Assembly (NCBI GenBank): GCA_947039055.1
Contig: CAMQYB010000115.1
Span: forward strand, 1 to 6,460
Direction: 5' to 3'
DNA: 6,460 bases
Source of the DNA: an uncultured Deferribacteraceae bacterium
GTDB lineage: Bacteria > Chrysiogenota > Deferribacteres > Deferribacterales > Mucispirillaceae
The notes beneath the pieces were generated by a model. It was not told the origin of the DNA. It made no database searches and saw only the letters and a list, made by a program, of their open reading frames with translations. Below, one piece after another: positions 1 to 5,559 of the stretch (position 1 is the stretch's first letter; each line of letters starts with the position of its first letter). The translations under genes were made by a program, and so were the position numbers.

Positions 1-1
1 T

Positions 2-28
2 TATGGTTATGACTATGACTATACTTAA
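2..28 (+). CDS. Possible 3' end of an upstream gene (tyrosine-rich tail)
   Basis: Reading from base 2, the frame is open from the window edge to a TAA at 26-28 and would encode Y-G-Y-D-Y-D-Y-T. A tail of alternating tyrosines with Gly/Asp resembles the C-terminal tyrosine cluster of bacterial tyrosine autokinases (Wzc/CpsD type), but eight codons cannot identify a family. The frame starting at base 3 is also open to a stop at 33-35, so the choice of frame is not forced. The short hexamer repeat TATGAC/TATGAC underlies the pattern and may be chance. Confidence 0.2.
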   Translation, partial: YGYDYDYT

Positions 29-119
29 TCATTAATTTTAACGAATAGTGTTGTTATTACGATTACCACATTTAAAAATTATATAGCTCATTCTTAGTTG
101 TGGCAAATAGTGCAAGTTT

Positions 120-134
120 AGTAATCACATTACT
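120..134. repeat. 6-bp inverted repeat with 3-base spacer
   Basis: AGTAAT (120-125) and ATTACT (129-134) are perfect reverse complements separated by CAC. Its left half resembles the AGTAAC core of the tandem units starting 17 bases downstream, so it may be a decayed unit rather than an independent site. Confidence 0.4.
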
Positions 135-150
135 GTATCTTTCAGAGCAC

Positions 151-296
151 AACGATTAAATATATATAGTAACACGCAACAATTAAATATATAGTAACGC
201 ACAACGATTAAATATACAGTAACACACAACAATTAAATATATATAGTAACGCACAACAGTTATATATGTAGTAACACACAACAATTAAATATAGTT
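151..296. repeat. Degenerate tandem array of 25/27-bp units (about 5.7 copies)
   Basis: Successive units begin at 151 (27 bp), 178 (25), 203 (25), 228 (27), 255 (25) and 280 (partial, about 17 bases). The consensus in two parts is AACRATTAAATATATA followed by GTAACRCRC. The 25 versus 27-bp difference comes from one extra TA step in the AT run of units 1 and 4. Unit 5 is the most diverged (AACAGTTATATATGTA). Purines alternate (G/A) at fixed places, so the copies are not recent identical duplications. There is no unique spacer between units, so this is not a CRISPR array. The period is about 2.5 helical turns. It lies about 50 bp upstream of the TTG start of the next gene. Function is unknown: candidates are a minisatellite, a protein-binding array or an iteron-like element. 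Confidence 0.85.
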
Positions 297-332
297 GAAA
301 TGAAGCATAGATTTACAATTTCCTAGATTATC

Positions 333-337
333 GAGGG
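333..337 (+). promoter_or_regulatory. Ribosome binding site deciding the TTG start at 347
   Basis: GAGGG ends 9 bases before TTG at 347. Upstream in this frame there is a stop at 308-310 and no ATG or GTG between it and 347. The next in-frame ATG (486) lies inside the conserved part of the protein. This supports TTG as the real initiation codon. Confidence 0.65.
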
Positions 338-346
338 TATTTACGG

Positions 347-877
347 TTGAAAGTTAAACAATCAATTAGAATTCCAGTATTAATAGGGGTTTTAGGTGCA
401 TTTACAGTTGTTTTAGGTATATTGGAAAATTTTATACCAACACCGATCCCAGCCGTAAGGTTAGGGCTTGCAAATATACCTATAATGTTTATGCTATACT
501 TATCGACTGTCAGATCGGCGTTCTTATTAATGATAATAAAATCGGTGCTTGTTCCTGTATTTTCAGGAAGTTTTATCTTTAAAATAATATTAGGGTTTCC
601 ATCAACCTTTATTTCGTTTATAGTAATGGTATTAGTGCTACAAGTATTTAAGAGTAAAGTAACAGCGATATCGGTAGGTGTTACGTCATCATTCACACAT
701 ATGTTTATACAGCTATTAATAGCGAACACATTATTTATAAATAATATTTTATCAACACCGATAGTTGGAGTATTATTATTAATATCGGTAATATCAGGCA
801 TTTTAACTGGTGCATTAACGGAGCTTATTCTTTCAAATAATTCATTTAAACAACTACTCATAGGCAGTAAGGATTAG
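347..877 (+). CDS. Gx transporter family membrane protein (Hpre_diP_synt_I)
   Basis: This is a 176-residue integral membrane protein with about six hydrophobic segments (roughly residues 8-27, 42-60, 63-83, 85-101, 105-130 and 134-160). It resembles the family annotated as Gx transporter or heptaprenyl diphosphate synthase component I. Diagnostic stretches are ENFIPTPIPAVRLGLANI (27-44), matching the family's E-x(3)-P-x-P-x(2)-[KR]LGLAN signature, a Gly/Phe/Pro turn near 83-85, and a His-containing helix at 118-128 (H118, Q122). The family usually has His-Asn in that helix, whereas here it is His-Met. These proteins resemble substrate-binding S components of ECF-type transporters. The substrate is unknown and the prenyl-synthase name rests on weak similarity, so no enzymatic role is assigned. 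Length is normal for the family. Translation starts at TTG after GAGGG. The gene precedes pgk by 74 bp on the same strand, with no visible terminator between them, so co-transcription is possible. Confidence 0.85.
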   Translation: MKVKQSIRIPVLIGVLGAFTVVLGILENFIPTPIPAVRLGLANIPIMFMLYLSTVRSAFLLMIIKSVLVPVFSGSFIFKIILGFPSTFISFIVMVLVLQVFKSKVTAISVGVTSSFTHMFIQLLIANTLFINNILSTPIVGVLLLISVISGILTGALTELILSNNSFKQLLIGSKD

Positions 878-939
878 TTTTAATAACGCATAAAATTTTA
901 GATGTATCGAAGTTGTAATACGATTGTAAAAATATAATT

Positions 940-943
940 GGAG
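940..943 (+). promoter_or_regulatory. pgk ribosome binding site
   Basis: GGAG lies 8 bases before the ATG at 952. It fixes this ATG as the start, in agreement with the conserved N-terminus of phosphoglycerate kinases. Confidence 0.7.
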
Positions 944-951
944 CTACAAAC

Positions 952-2124
952 ATGTTAAAAGTTATTAATGATTTAGATTTAAAAGGCAAGAAAGTTTTTA
1001 TAAGAGTGGATTTTAATGTTCCTGTAAAAGCTGGAGCAGTTTCAGATGACACAAGAATAGTTGAGGCTTTAGAAACTATTTTATACGCTAAAAACGCTGG
1101 TGCAAAAGTTATATTAGGCTCACATCTTGGCAGACCTAAAGGCGAAAAAAACTTAGATTACACATTAAAAGTTGTTGCAGATTATATTAACGAGAAAAAA
1201 TTCTTCGATATAAAATTTGTAAATGATTGTATAGGCGTTGAAGTTGAGAAAGCTATAGAATCTATGAATTACGGCGATGTTCTGCTTCTTGAGAATTTGC
1301 GTTTTTATAAAGGTGAAGAGAAGAACGATAAAGATTTCACAGCTCAATTAGGTGCATTTTATGATGTATATGTAAATGATGCGTTCGGCACATCACATCG
1401 TAAACACGCATCAACTTACGGCTTAGCTGAATTAATCCCTGTGAAGGGTGCAGGGTTTTTGGTAGAGAAAGAGGCTAGATATTTTGACTCTATAATAAAA
1501 TCTCCAGCACGTCCATTCGCAGCTATAGTAGGTGGTGCTAAGATTTCTGATAAGATTGGCGTTATCAATTCATTAATAGATGTTGCAGATATCATTCTGA
1601 TCGGTGGAGCTATGGCGTACACTTTCTTAAAATATAATGATTACTCAGTTGGCATATCTATGGTAGAAGATGATGCGATGGATATCGTTCGACAAATATA
1701 TGAGAAAGCAGATCAGAAAAATGTATCAATCAATCTTCCGTTAGATCATATTATATCAGATAAATTTTGTGGCGAGCCTGTAATATGTTCAGAGGTGTCT
1801 ATACCTGATAATTATATGGGTCTTGATATCGGTGAGAAAAGTATTGCAGAGTATAAAAAACTACTTACGCCATGTAAGACAGTTCTATGGAACGGTCCTA
1901 TGGGAGTTTTTGAATCAGAGGCGTACGCTAAAGGAACGTTTAGTATTGCAGATATTTTATCAAAATTAGATGATGCAACGGTAATAGTTGGTGGTGGTGA
2001 TTCGGTATCAGCTGTTAAGAAGGCTGGAGTATCAGATAAGATCGCACATATATCAACAGGTGGTGGTGCATCGCTTGAGTATATAGAATTTGGCAAACTT
2101 CCGTGTATAGAAGTTCTAAGATAA
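952..2124 (+). CDS. pgk: Phosphoglycerate kinase
   Basis: This cytosolic glycolytic enzyme (EC 2.7.2.3) transfers phosphate from 1,3-bisphosphoglycerate to ADP, giving ATP and 3-phosphoglycerate, and runs in reverse in gluconeogenesis. At 390 residues it has the usual bacterial length and both domains. Substrate-binding N-domain motifs are RVDFNVP (18-24, with D20 and N22), the catalytic-type arginine R35 in DTRI, HLGRPKG (58-64), LLLENLRF (111-118) and VNDAFGTSHR (141-150). The nucleotide-binding C-domain shows GGAKISDKI (194-202), WNGPMGVFE (313-321), GGGDSV (347-352) and STGGGASLE (368-376), which contains the Gly-rich helix start near the ADP phosphates. No key residue is missing. It usually sits with gap and tpiA. 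Here it lies between a Gx-family gene and the ATP synthase genes, with no gap gene in view. The 158-bp gap after it suggests the atp genes have their own promoter or leader. Confidence 0.98.
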   Translation: MLKVINDLDLKGKKVFIRVDFNVPVKAGAVSDDTRIVEALETILYAKNAGAKVILGSHLGRPKGEKNLDYTLKVVADYINEKKFFDIKFVNDCIGVEVEKAIESMNYGDVLLLENLRFYKGEEKNDKDFTAQLGAFYDVYVNDAFGTSHRKHASTYGLAELIPVKGAGFLVEKEARYFDSIIKSPARPFAAIVGGAKISDKIGVINSLIDVADIILIGGAMAYTFLKYNDYSVGISMVEDDAMDIVRQIYEKADQKNVSINLPLDHIISDKFCGEPVICSEVSIPDNYMGLDIGEKSIAEYKKLLTPCKTVLWNGPMGVFESEAYAKGTFSIADILSKLDDATVIVGGGDSVSAVKKAGVSDKIAHISTGGGASLEYIEFGKLPCIEVLR

Positions 2125-2141
2125 GTATGTATTATATCACT

Positions 2142-2172
2142 ATAATTAATTATGATTAATAGATATATTAAT
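2142..2172. repeat. AT-only palindromes after pgk
   Basis: A perfect 12-bp palindrome, ATAATTAATTAT, occupies 2142-2153. It is followed by ATTAATA (2155-2161) and its reverse complement TATTAAT (2166-2172) across a GATA spacer. A run of six T follows at 2182-2187, but the stems are AT-only and the T-run is 9 bases away. This is a poor intrinsic terminator, and at this base composition it could be chance or an UP-like AT element. Confidence 0.35.
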
Positions 2173-2188
2173 TCTACTTGATTTTTTA

Positions 2189-2194
2189 TATAAT
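2189..2194 (+). promoter_or_regulatory. Candidate -10 box for the atp operon
   Basis: A perfect TATAAT sits 88 bp before the atpF' start, in the largest gap of the gene row. A start of transcription near 2201 would give a leader of about 80 nt that includes the GGTACC elements and the 2240-2264 inverted repeat. The weakness is that no TTGACA-like -35 lies 16-18 bp upstream (only AT-rich TATTAA or similar). An alternative pairing is TTGATT (2178-2183) with TATCTT (2201-2206) at 17 bp. In such AT-rich DNA a chance match is possible. Confidence 0.3.
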
Positions 2195-2195
2195 C

Positions 2196-2232
2196 GGTGG
2201 TATCTTCAAACGGTACCATCTTAGGGTACCAC
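2196..2232 (+). promoter_or_regulatory. Three-arm GGTACC hairpin cluster in the atpF' leader
   Basis: Three short arms can pair in mutually exclusive ways. Left with middle: 2196-2204 with 2212-2220, 9 pairs including two G-U, loop 7. Left with right: 2197-2206 with 2223-2232, 10 pairs including two G-U, loop 16. Middle with right: GGTACC 2212-2217 with GGTACC 2225-2230, 6 perfect pairs, loop 7. The middle and right arms also form an imperfect 13-bp direct duplication (2211-2223 and 2224-2236). No T-run follows, so it is not a standard terminator or attenuator. It could be a post-transcriptional control element, a processing site or the 3' end of the pgk message. It is the most G+C-rich, structured piece of any gap here. 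Confidence 0.5.
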
Positions 2233-2239
2233 ATTGTTA

Positions 2240-2264
2240 TGATCTAACTGCTGAATATAGATCA
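2240..2264. promoter_or_regulatory. Inverted repeat TGATCTA-N11-TAGATCA before the atpF' RBS
   Basis: TGATCTA (2240-2246) and TAGATCA (2258-2264) are perfect 7-bp reverse complements with an 11-base spacer, ending 7 bases before the AGGGG ribosome binding site. It could be an mRNA hairpin that affects access to the site, or a binding site for a dimeric DNA-binding protein. The sequence does not decide between these. Confidence 0.45.
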
Positions 2265-2271
2265 ATAATCT

Positions 2272-2276
2272 AGGGG
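2272..2276 (+). promoter_or_regulatory. atpF' ribosome binding site
   Basis: AGGGG lies 6 bases before ATG 2283. It supports this start, which places the membrane helix at the very N-terminus as expected for b'. Confidence 0.65.
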
Positions 2277-2282
2277 AATAGT

Positions 2283-2711
2283 ATGATTCAAATAGGTCTT
2301 GATGAAACTTTCTTTTTTCAATTTATTCTTTTCTTAATAGTAGTATTTGTTTCTAATAAGCTTATTCTTAAACCGATGAAGAAAGTTATTGATAGTAGAG
2401 ATGGTAAAATATCTGCTATGCATGAATCAGTAGCGAACATTTTTAACATATTGGATAAAGAGAGTAAAGAGTATGAAGAGAAATTAGCAACTAGCAGAAA
2501 AGAGTTATCAGAACATGCAGAAACACTTCGTTCAAACACATTAGCTAAGATAGATGCGATGATATTATCGACGAAAGAAGAGATATCTGCAGATAATGCA
2601 AAACATCTTAAAGAGCTTGATAAAATGATAAAAACTACAAAAGAGTCGTTAAAGAAAGATATTCCAGCTATGAGCGAATCGATTTGTGTGCAATTATCAA
2701 AATTTTCTTAA
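2283..2711 (+). CDS. atpF': F-type ATP synthase subunit b' (second stator b-type subunit)
   Basis: This is a peripheral stalk subunit of the F1Fo ATP synthase. The b' chain is expected to pair with the b chain encoded next door, forming a right-handed coiled coil that holds the F1 head against rotation. The 142-residue protein has one N-terminal membrane helix (about 10-28, rich in Phe/Ile/Val), the family's KP turn (K30-P31) and an arginine shortly after (R39). A long charged helix of Lys/Glu with Ala/Ser at regular intervals fills about 40-140. Hydrophobic residues are spaced as in the C-terminus that contacts delta/F1. There is no cleavable signal peptide. The length is typical of b' (about 140-160) and shorter than the downstream b. 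Assignment to b' rather than a duplicate b rests on this shape and on gene order, because primary sequence is poorly conserved in the family. Confidence 0.88.
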   Translation: MIQIGLDETFFFQFILFLIVVFVSNKLILKPMKKVIDSRDGKISAMHESVANIFNILDKESKEYEEKLATSRKELSEHAETLRSNTLAKIDAMILSTKEEISADNAKHLKELDKMIKTTKESLKKDIPAMSESICVQLSKFS

Positions 2712-2721
2712 ATAATTATAG

Positions 2722-2755
2722 ATATTATAAATATTATAAATATATCGGATTTATA
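2722..2755. repeat. 9-bp tandem duplication and AT hairpin between atpF' and atpF
   Basis: ATATTATAA occurs twice in tandem (2722-2739), followed by a further ATAT. TATAAAT (2735-2741) can pair with ATTTATA (2749-2755) over a 7-base loop. The elements are AT-only and weak. They may simply be low-complexity gap sequence. Confidence 0.4.
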
Positions 2756-2774
2756 TATAAATTAGGGATAAGAT

Positions 2775-2778
2775 AGGA
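2775..2778 (+). promoter_or_regulatory. atpF ribosome binding site
   Basis: AGGA ends 6 bases before ATG 2785. This start retains the hydrophobic signal-like N-terminus, so it supports that extension being translated. Confidence 0.55.
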
Positions 2779-2784
2779 TATTTT

Positions 2785-3339
2785 ATGTTTAACATTTTAA
2801 AATCTTTAGCAGTATTCGTGTTTTTAATAGCTCCAGCGTATGCGTTTGCATCAATAGAAGGTGGGCTTGATTGGACAGGATTATACTGGCGTATAAGTAT
2901 GTTTGTTCTTTTTGTTATTATATTAGTTTTGGCTATCGGCAAAAAGATATCAGGTATGACTGCTAACCGTAGAGATAGTATCATAAACGCTTTGCACAGT
3001 GCAGAGATGGGATTAGATGAGGCGAATATACGTTTAGAAGAGCATCGTATAAAAATGAACAAATTAGACTCAGAACTTAGCGAGCTTAGTAAAAACGCTA
3101 AAGATGCGGCTAAGGTTGAAATTGATATGTTACTTGTAGAAGCAGGAAAACAGATTGAGTTCATGCGTGAAAAATCTAAAGCTACAATGAACAATGAAGT
3201 TTTAAAAGCGATCACCGACATTCGTAAAGGCATTGCATTGGAGTCTATAGATAAAGCGGAAGTTCTTCTTAAGAAAGAGATTAAAGCAGACAAAAGCAGA
3301 AAAATAGATATGAATTATATTAAAAATATAGGAAATTAA
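2785..3339 (+). CDS. atpF: F-type ATP synthase subunit b, with signal-like N-terminus
   Basis: This 184-residue stator subunit is the partner of b'. Residues 1-23 look like a cleavable signal peptide: K6, a hydrophobic core LAVFVFLIAPA, then AYA at 18-20 or AFA at 20-22 as possible cleavage sites. A short segment with Trp/Tyr (W30, Y34, W35) leads into the main membrane helix at about 36-53. From about 59 to the end is a charged amphipathic helix (R62, R63, E73, E85 and others) that forms the coiled coil and ends in a Lys-rich tail. An extra N-terminal hydrophobic segment is seen in b subunits of epsilon- and some deltaproteobacteria and relatives, and contrasts with the roughly 156-residue E. 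coli b. Only 10 bp separate its stop from atpH, so the two are surely co-transcribed. Sequence identity in this family is low; context makes the call firm. Confidence 0.88.
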   Translation: MFNILKSLAVFVFLIAPAYAFASIEGGLDWTGLYWRISMFVLFVIILVLAIGKKISGMTANRRDSIINALHSAEMGLDEANIRLEEHRIKMNKLDSELSELSKNAKDAAKVEIDMLLVEAGKQIEFMREKSKATMNNEVLKAITDIRKGIALESIDKAEVLLKKEIKADKSRKIDMNYIKNIGN

Positions 3340-3349
3340 TCGAGAATAT

Positions 3350-3886
3350 ATGAAAAATAGAGTTTTATCAAAAAGATACGCTGAAGCATTATTTGATGAG
3401 TTAAAAACAGCTCCTTTAAAGAAGAAGGTTTTAGCAGAGATGGATTTAATCTCATCACTACTATTAGAGTCGGCAGATTTTGAACGTTTAGTTTCTAATC
3501 CTATGATATCAGTAAGCGACAAGTCTAATGTTTTTAGAGCGATTTTCAAAGCTAAAAAGATGAACGATCAGTTTTTAAATCTAACATTAATTTTAATTGA
3601 GAATAATCGTCTATCGTTACTAGCATCTATTCCAGAGTATTTTAAATCTAAAATGATAGAGTCACAAGGCGAAGTTTTGGTTGATGTTACGTATGCGACT
3701 AAACCGACTCCGACGATTAAGAAAGATATAGAGAAAAGATTAACAGAGATCACTAAGAAGAAAGTTCTTGTTAATGAGCAGATAGATGCATCGTTGATAG
3801 CAGGCGTAAGAATTCAATACGGTTCTATCCTTTACGATGCAACTGTTAAGGCAGCGTTAGATGAGATGAGAGAAGAGTTCTCATAA
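3350..3886 (+). CDS. atpH: F-type ATP synthase subunit delta (OSCP)
   Basis: This subunit sits on top of the alpha3beta3 head and links it to the b/b' stalk. The 178-residue length is standard. The N-terminal helical domain begins with the family's RYAEALF motif (9-15) and includes FLNLTLILIENNRLSLLASI (75-94), which matches the conserved L-x(3)-N-R-L block. The C-terminal domain contains the OSCP signature in IDASLIAGVRIQYGSILYDA (145-164). In that stretch the usual SLIGG appears as SLIAG. The start at 3350 has only a weak site (CGAGA at 3341-3345, 4 bases away, or GGAAA at 3331-3335 overlapping the end of atpF). This suggests modest or coupled translation, consistent with one copy per complex. 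A gap of 105 bp follows before atpA. Confidence 0.95.
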   Translation: MKNRVLSKRYAEALFDELKTAPLKKKVLAEMDLISSLLLESADFERLVSNPMISVSDKSNVFRAIFKAKKMNDQFLNLTLILIENNRLSLLASIPEYFKSKMIESQGEVLVDVTYATKPTPTIKKDIEKRLTEITKKKVLVNEQIDASLIAGVRIQYGSILYDATVKAALDEMREEFS

Positions 3887-3977
3887 TTGTTTTGATATGA
3901 CATTGTTTTAAATTAGATTATTTTGTAAGAAAGTTATTACTATTATTTTAAATAAGATAAAAATAAATTACCTCGAT

Positions 3978-3982
3978 AGGAG
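3978..3982 (+). promoter_or_regulatory. Strong atpA ribosome binding site
   Basis: AGGAG ends 9 bases before ATG 3992, at the end of an A/T-rich, apparently unstructured 105-bp gap. A strong site in open RNA fits the need for three alpha chains per complex, compared with the weak atpH site. Confidence 0.7.
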
Positions 3983-3991
3983 TTTAGCTTT

Positions 3992-5497
3992 ATGCGTATA
4001 AAAGCGGAAGAGATCAGTCAAATTATTCGTAGCCAGATCAAAAATTTTGATAAAATGGTATCGAAAAAAGAGGTTGGAACAGTTATCAGTACTGGAGACG
4101 GTATTGCAAAAGTTTATGGTTTAGAAGGGGTTATGGCTGGTGAACTAGTAGAGTTACCGGGCAAACTTTTTGGTATGGTTCTAAACTTAGAAGAAGACAG
4201 TGTTGGTATAGTTGTTATGGGCGATGCCTCTTCATTAAAAGAGGGTGATACGGTTAAACGTACAGGCAGGATTGCATCTGTTCCAGTAGGTCCAGAGCTT
4301 ATCGGTAGAGTTGTTGATGCGTTAGGTCAGCCTATTGATGGAAAAGGTCCTATCAATACAAAGAAAACGGATGTAATTGAAAAAGTTGCACCTGGAATTA
4401 TTCTACGTAAACCAGTTAATCAACCGGTACAAACGGGTATAAAAGCGATTGATGCGATGATACCTATCGGTAGAGGACAGAGAGAGTTAATTATTGGTGA
4501 TAGACAAACTGGTAAAACAGCTATTGCTATAGACACTATAATAAATCAGAAAGGTCAAGATTTAATATGTGTATATGTTGCGATCGGTCAGAAAAGATCA
4601 ACTGTTGCACGTGTTGTTCAAACATTAGAGAAACATGGTGCAATGGAATACACAATAATCGTTGCAGCTACAGCATCAGATCCATCACCATTACAATTTA
4701 TGGCACCACTTGCAGGTTGTACGATGGGTGAATATTTTAGAGATAACGGTCAACACGCACTACTTATATATGATGATCTATCAAAACATGCTGTTGCATA
4801 CCGTCAGATGTCATTACTATTAAGACGTCCTCCAGGAAGAGAAGCGTATCCGGGCGATGTTTTCTATCTTCATTCAAGATTATTAGAGCGTGCTGCTAAT
4901 ATGTCAGATGAAATGGGTGGTGGTTCATTAACTGCATTACCTATTATTGAGACACAAGCTGGCGACGTTTCTGCATATATTCCTACAAATGTTATATCAA
5001 TTACAGATGGACAGATATTCTTAGAGACAGATCTATTTAACTCAGGTTTCAGACCAGCGGTTAATGCAGGTATATCAGTATCAAGAGTTGGTGGAGCAGC
5101 ACAGATCAAAGCTATGAAACAGGTAACAGGTAGATTAAGATTAGATCTTGCAGATTATCGTGCAACTGTAGCCTTTGCTCAATTCGGATCAGATTTAGAT
5201 GCGGCTACACAAGCGCAGTTAACTCGTGGTAGTAGAATGATGGAACTTCTTAAACAGAGTCAATATAAACCAGTAAAAGTTGAAGAGCAGGTTGCAATAT
5301 TCTTCGCTGGTATTAACGGATTTATGGATGATGTTCCATTAAACAAAATAGCTAAATTTGATGAAGAGTACATAAAGTTTCTTAAAACAACTAAAACAGG
5401 TATTTTGGAAGCTATTCTTAAGACTAAAACTATTACAGATCCACTTTCAGATAAGATGAAAGAGGCGTTGAAAAAGTTTAAAGATCAATTTATTTAA
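3992..5497 (+). CDS. atpA: F-type ATP synthase subunit alpha
   Basis: This non-catalytic nucleotide-binding subunit forms the alpha3beta3 hexamer with beta. Its 501 residues are the normal length. The N-terminal helix MRIKAEEISQII is typical and binds delta. A beta-barrel domain (about 25-95) precedes the nucleotide domain. The P-loop GDRQTGKT spans 169-176, with K175 and T176 contacting phosphates. Walker B is LLIYDD at 257-262. The family signature PAVNAGISVS is at 355-364, and R365 in SRVGG is the arginine finger that reaches into the neighbouring catalytic site. The C-terminal helical domain contains the conserved region DLDAATQAQLTRG (401-413). P-loop residues Q172 and R171 match alpha rather than beta (GGAGVGKT). 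All key residues are intact. It lies between delta and gamma in the conserved order. Confidence 0.99.
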   Translation: MRIKAEEISQIIRSQIKNFDKMVSKKEVGTVISTGDGIAKVYGLEGVMAGELVELPGKLFGMVLNLEEDSVGIVVMGDASSLKEGDTVKRTGRIASVPVGPELIGRVVDALGQPIDGKGPINTKKTDVIEKVAPGIILRKPVNQPVQTGIKAIDAMIPIGRGQRELIIGDRQTGKTAIAIDTIINQKGQDLICVYVAIGQKRSTVARVVQTLEKHGAMEYTIIVAATASDPSPLQFMAPLAGCTMGEYFRDNGQHALLIYDDLSKHAVAYRQMSLLLRRPPGREAYPGDVFYLHSRLLERAANMSDEMGGGSLTALPIIETQAGDVSAYIPTNVISITDGQIFLETDLFNSGFRPAVNAGISVSRVGGAAQIKAMKQVTGRLRLDLADYRATVAFAQFGSDLDAATQAQLTRGSRMMELLKQSQYKPVKVEEQVAIFFAGINGFMDDVPLNKIAKFDEEYIKFLKTTKTGILEAILKTKTITDPLSDKMKEALKKFKDQFI

Positions 5498-5546
5498 TAG
5501 TTACAATAATCAGCTTATATATAATTTATGGTGATTTTTTTATCAT

Positions 5547-5551
5547 GAGGA
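5547..5551 (+). promoter_or_regulatory. atpG ribosome binding site
   Basis: GAGGA lies 8 bases before ATG 5560 and supports the MANTRDIKRKI start, which matches the conserved gamma N-terminus. A weak TGAT-T6-ATCA stem just upstream (5532-5545) is too short to call a terminator. Confidence 0.65.
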
Positions 5552-5559
5552 TTTAGTGA

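Larger units (their letters stand above)
29..346. other. Gene-free AT-rich stretch upstream of the Gx-family gene
   Basis: Stops occur in all frames and no open frame here has a ribosome binding site. No tRNA-like or other RNA gene fold is apparent. The stretch contains a small perfect inverted repeat (AGTAAT-CAC-ATTACT, 120-134), followed by the degenerate tandem array described separately. I see no convincing terminator. The only promoter-like element near the next gene is a TACAAT hexamer at 314-319, which has no good -35 partner at 16-18 bp. Confidence 0.6.

Noticed and set aside
178..280. DnaA boxes or a replication origin in the tandem array
   Set aside because: No match to TTATNCACA on either strand within the units, and no dnaA, rep or partition gene in view.
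151..296. CRISPR array
   Set aside because: Units are directly adjacent with no unique spacers, the repeats are degenerate, and there are no cas genes nearby.
328..861. A 177-codon open frame on the minus strand, opposite the Gx-family gene
   Set aside because: It mirrors the plus-strand gene, is rich in Asn/Thr/Ile as expected from the complement of a hydrophobic coding region, has no recognisable domain, and the plus-strand protein matches a known family.
933..938. Perfect TATAAT before pgk as its promoter
   Set aside because: Transcription would start near 945, downstream of the GGAG ribosome binding site at 940-943, leaving no usable leader. There is also no -35 at proper spacing, so it is likely a chance match in AT-rich DNA.
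2142..2187. Intrinsic terminator for pgk
   Set aside because: Stems are AT-only and the T-run is separated from the stem by 9 bases. The G+C-containing hairpins further on lack a T-run.
1812..2234. A 140-codon minus-strand open frame across the pgk end and the gap
   Set aside because: Most of it is antisense to conserved pgk motifs. Its start lies in the hairpin cluster and it has no family resemblance.
2751..3293. A 180-codon open frame on the minus strand opposite atpF
   Set aside because: It is a low-complexity Ser/Ile-rich shadow of the coiled-coil coding sequence. The plus-strand gene fits the operon order.
5520..5545. TATAAT plus a small hairpin between atpA and atpG as an internal promoter or terminator
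   Set aside because: No -35 hexamer at suitable distance, a stem of only four pairs, and the T-run lies in the loop rather than after the stem.
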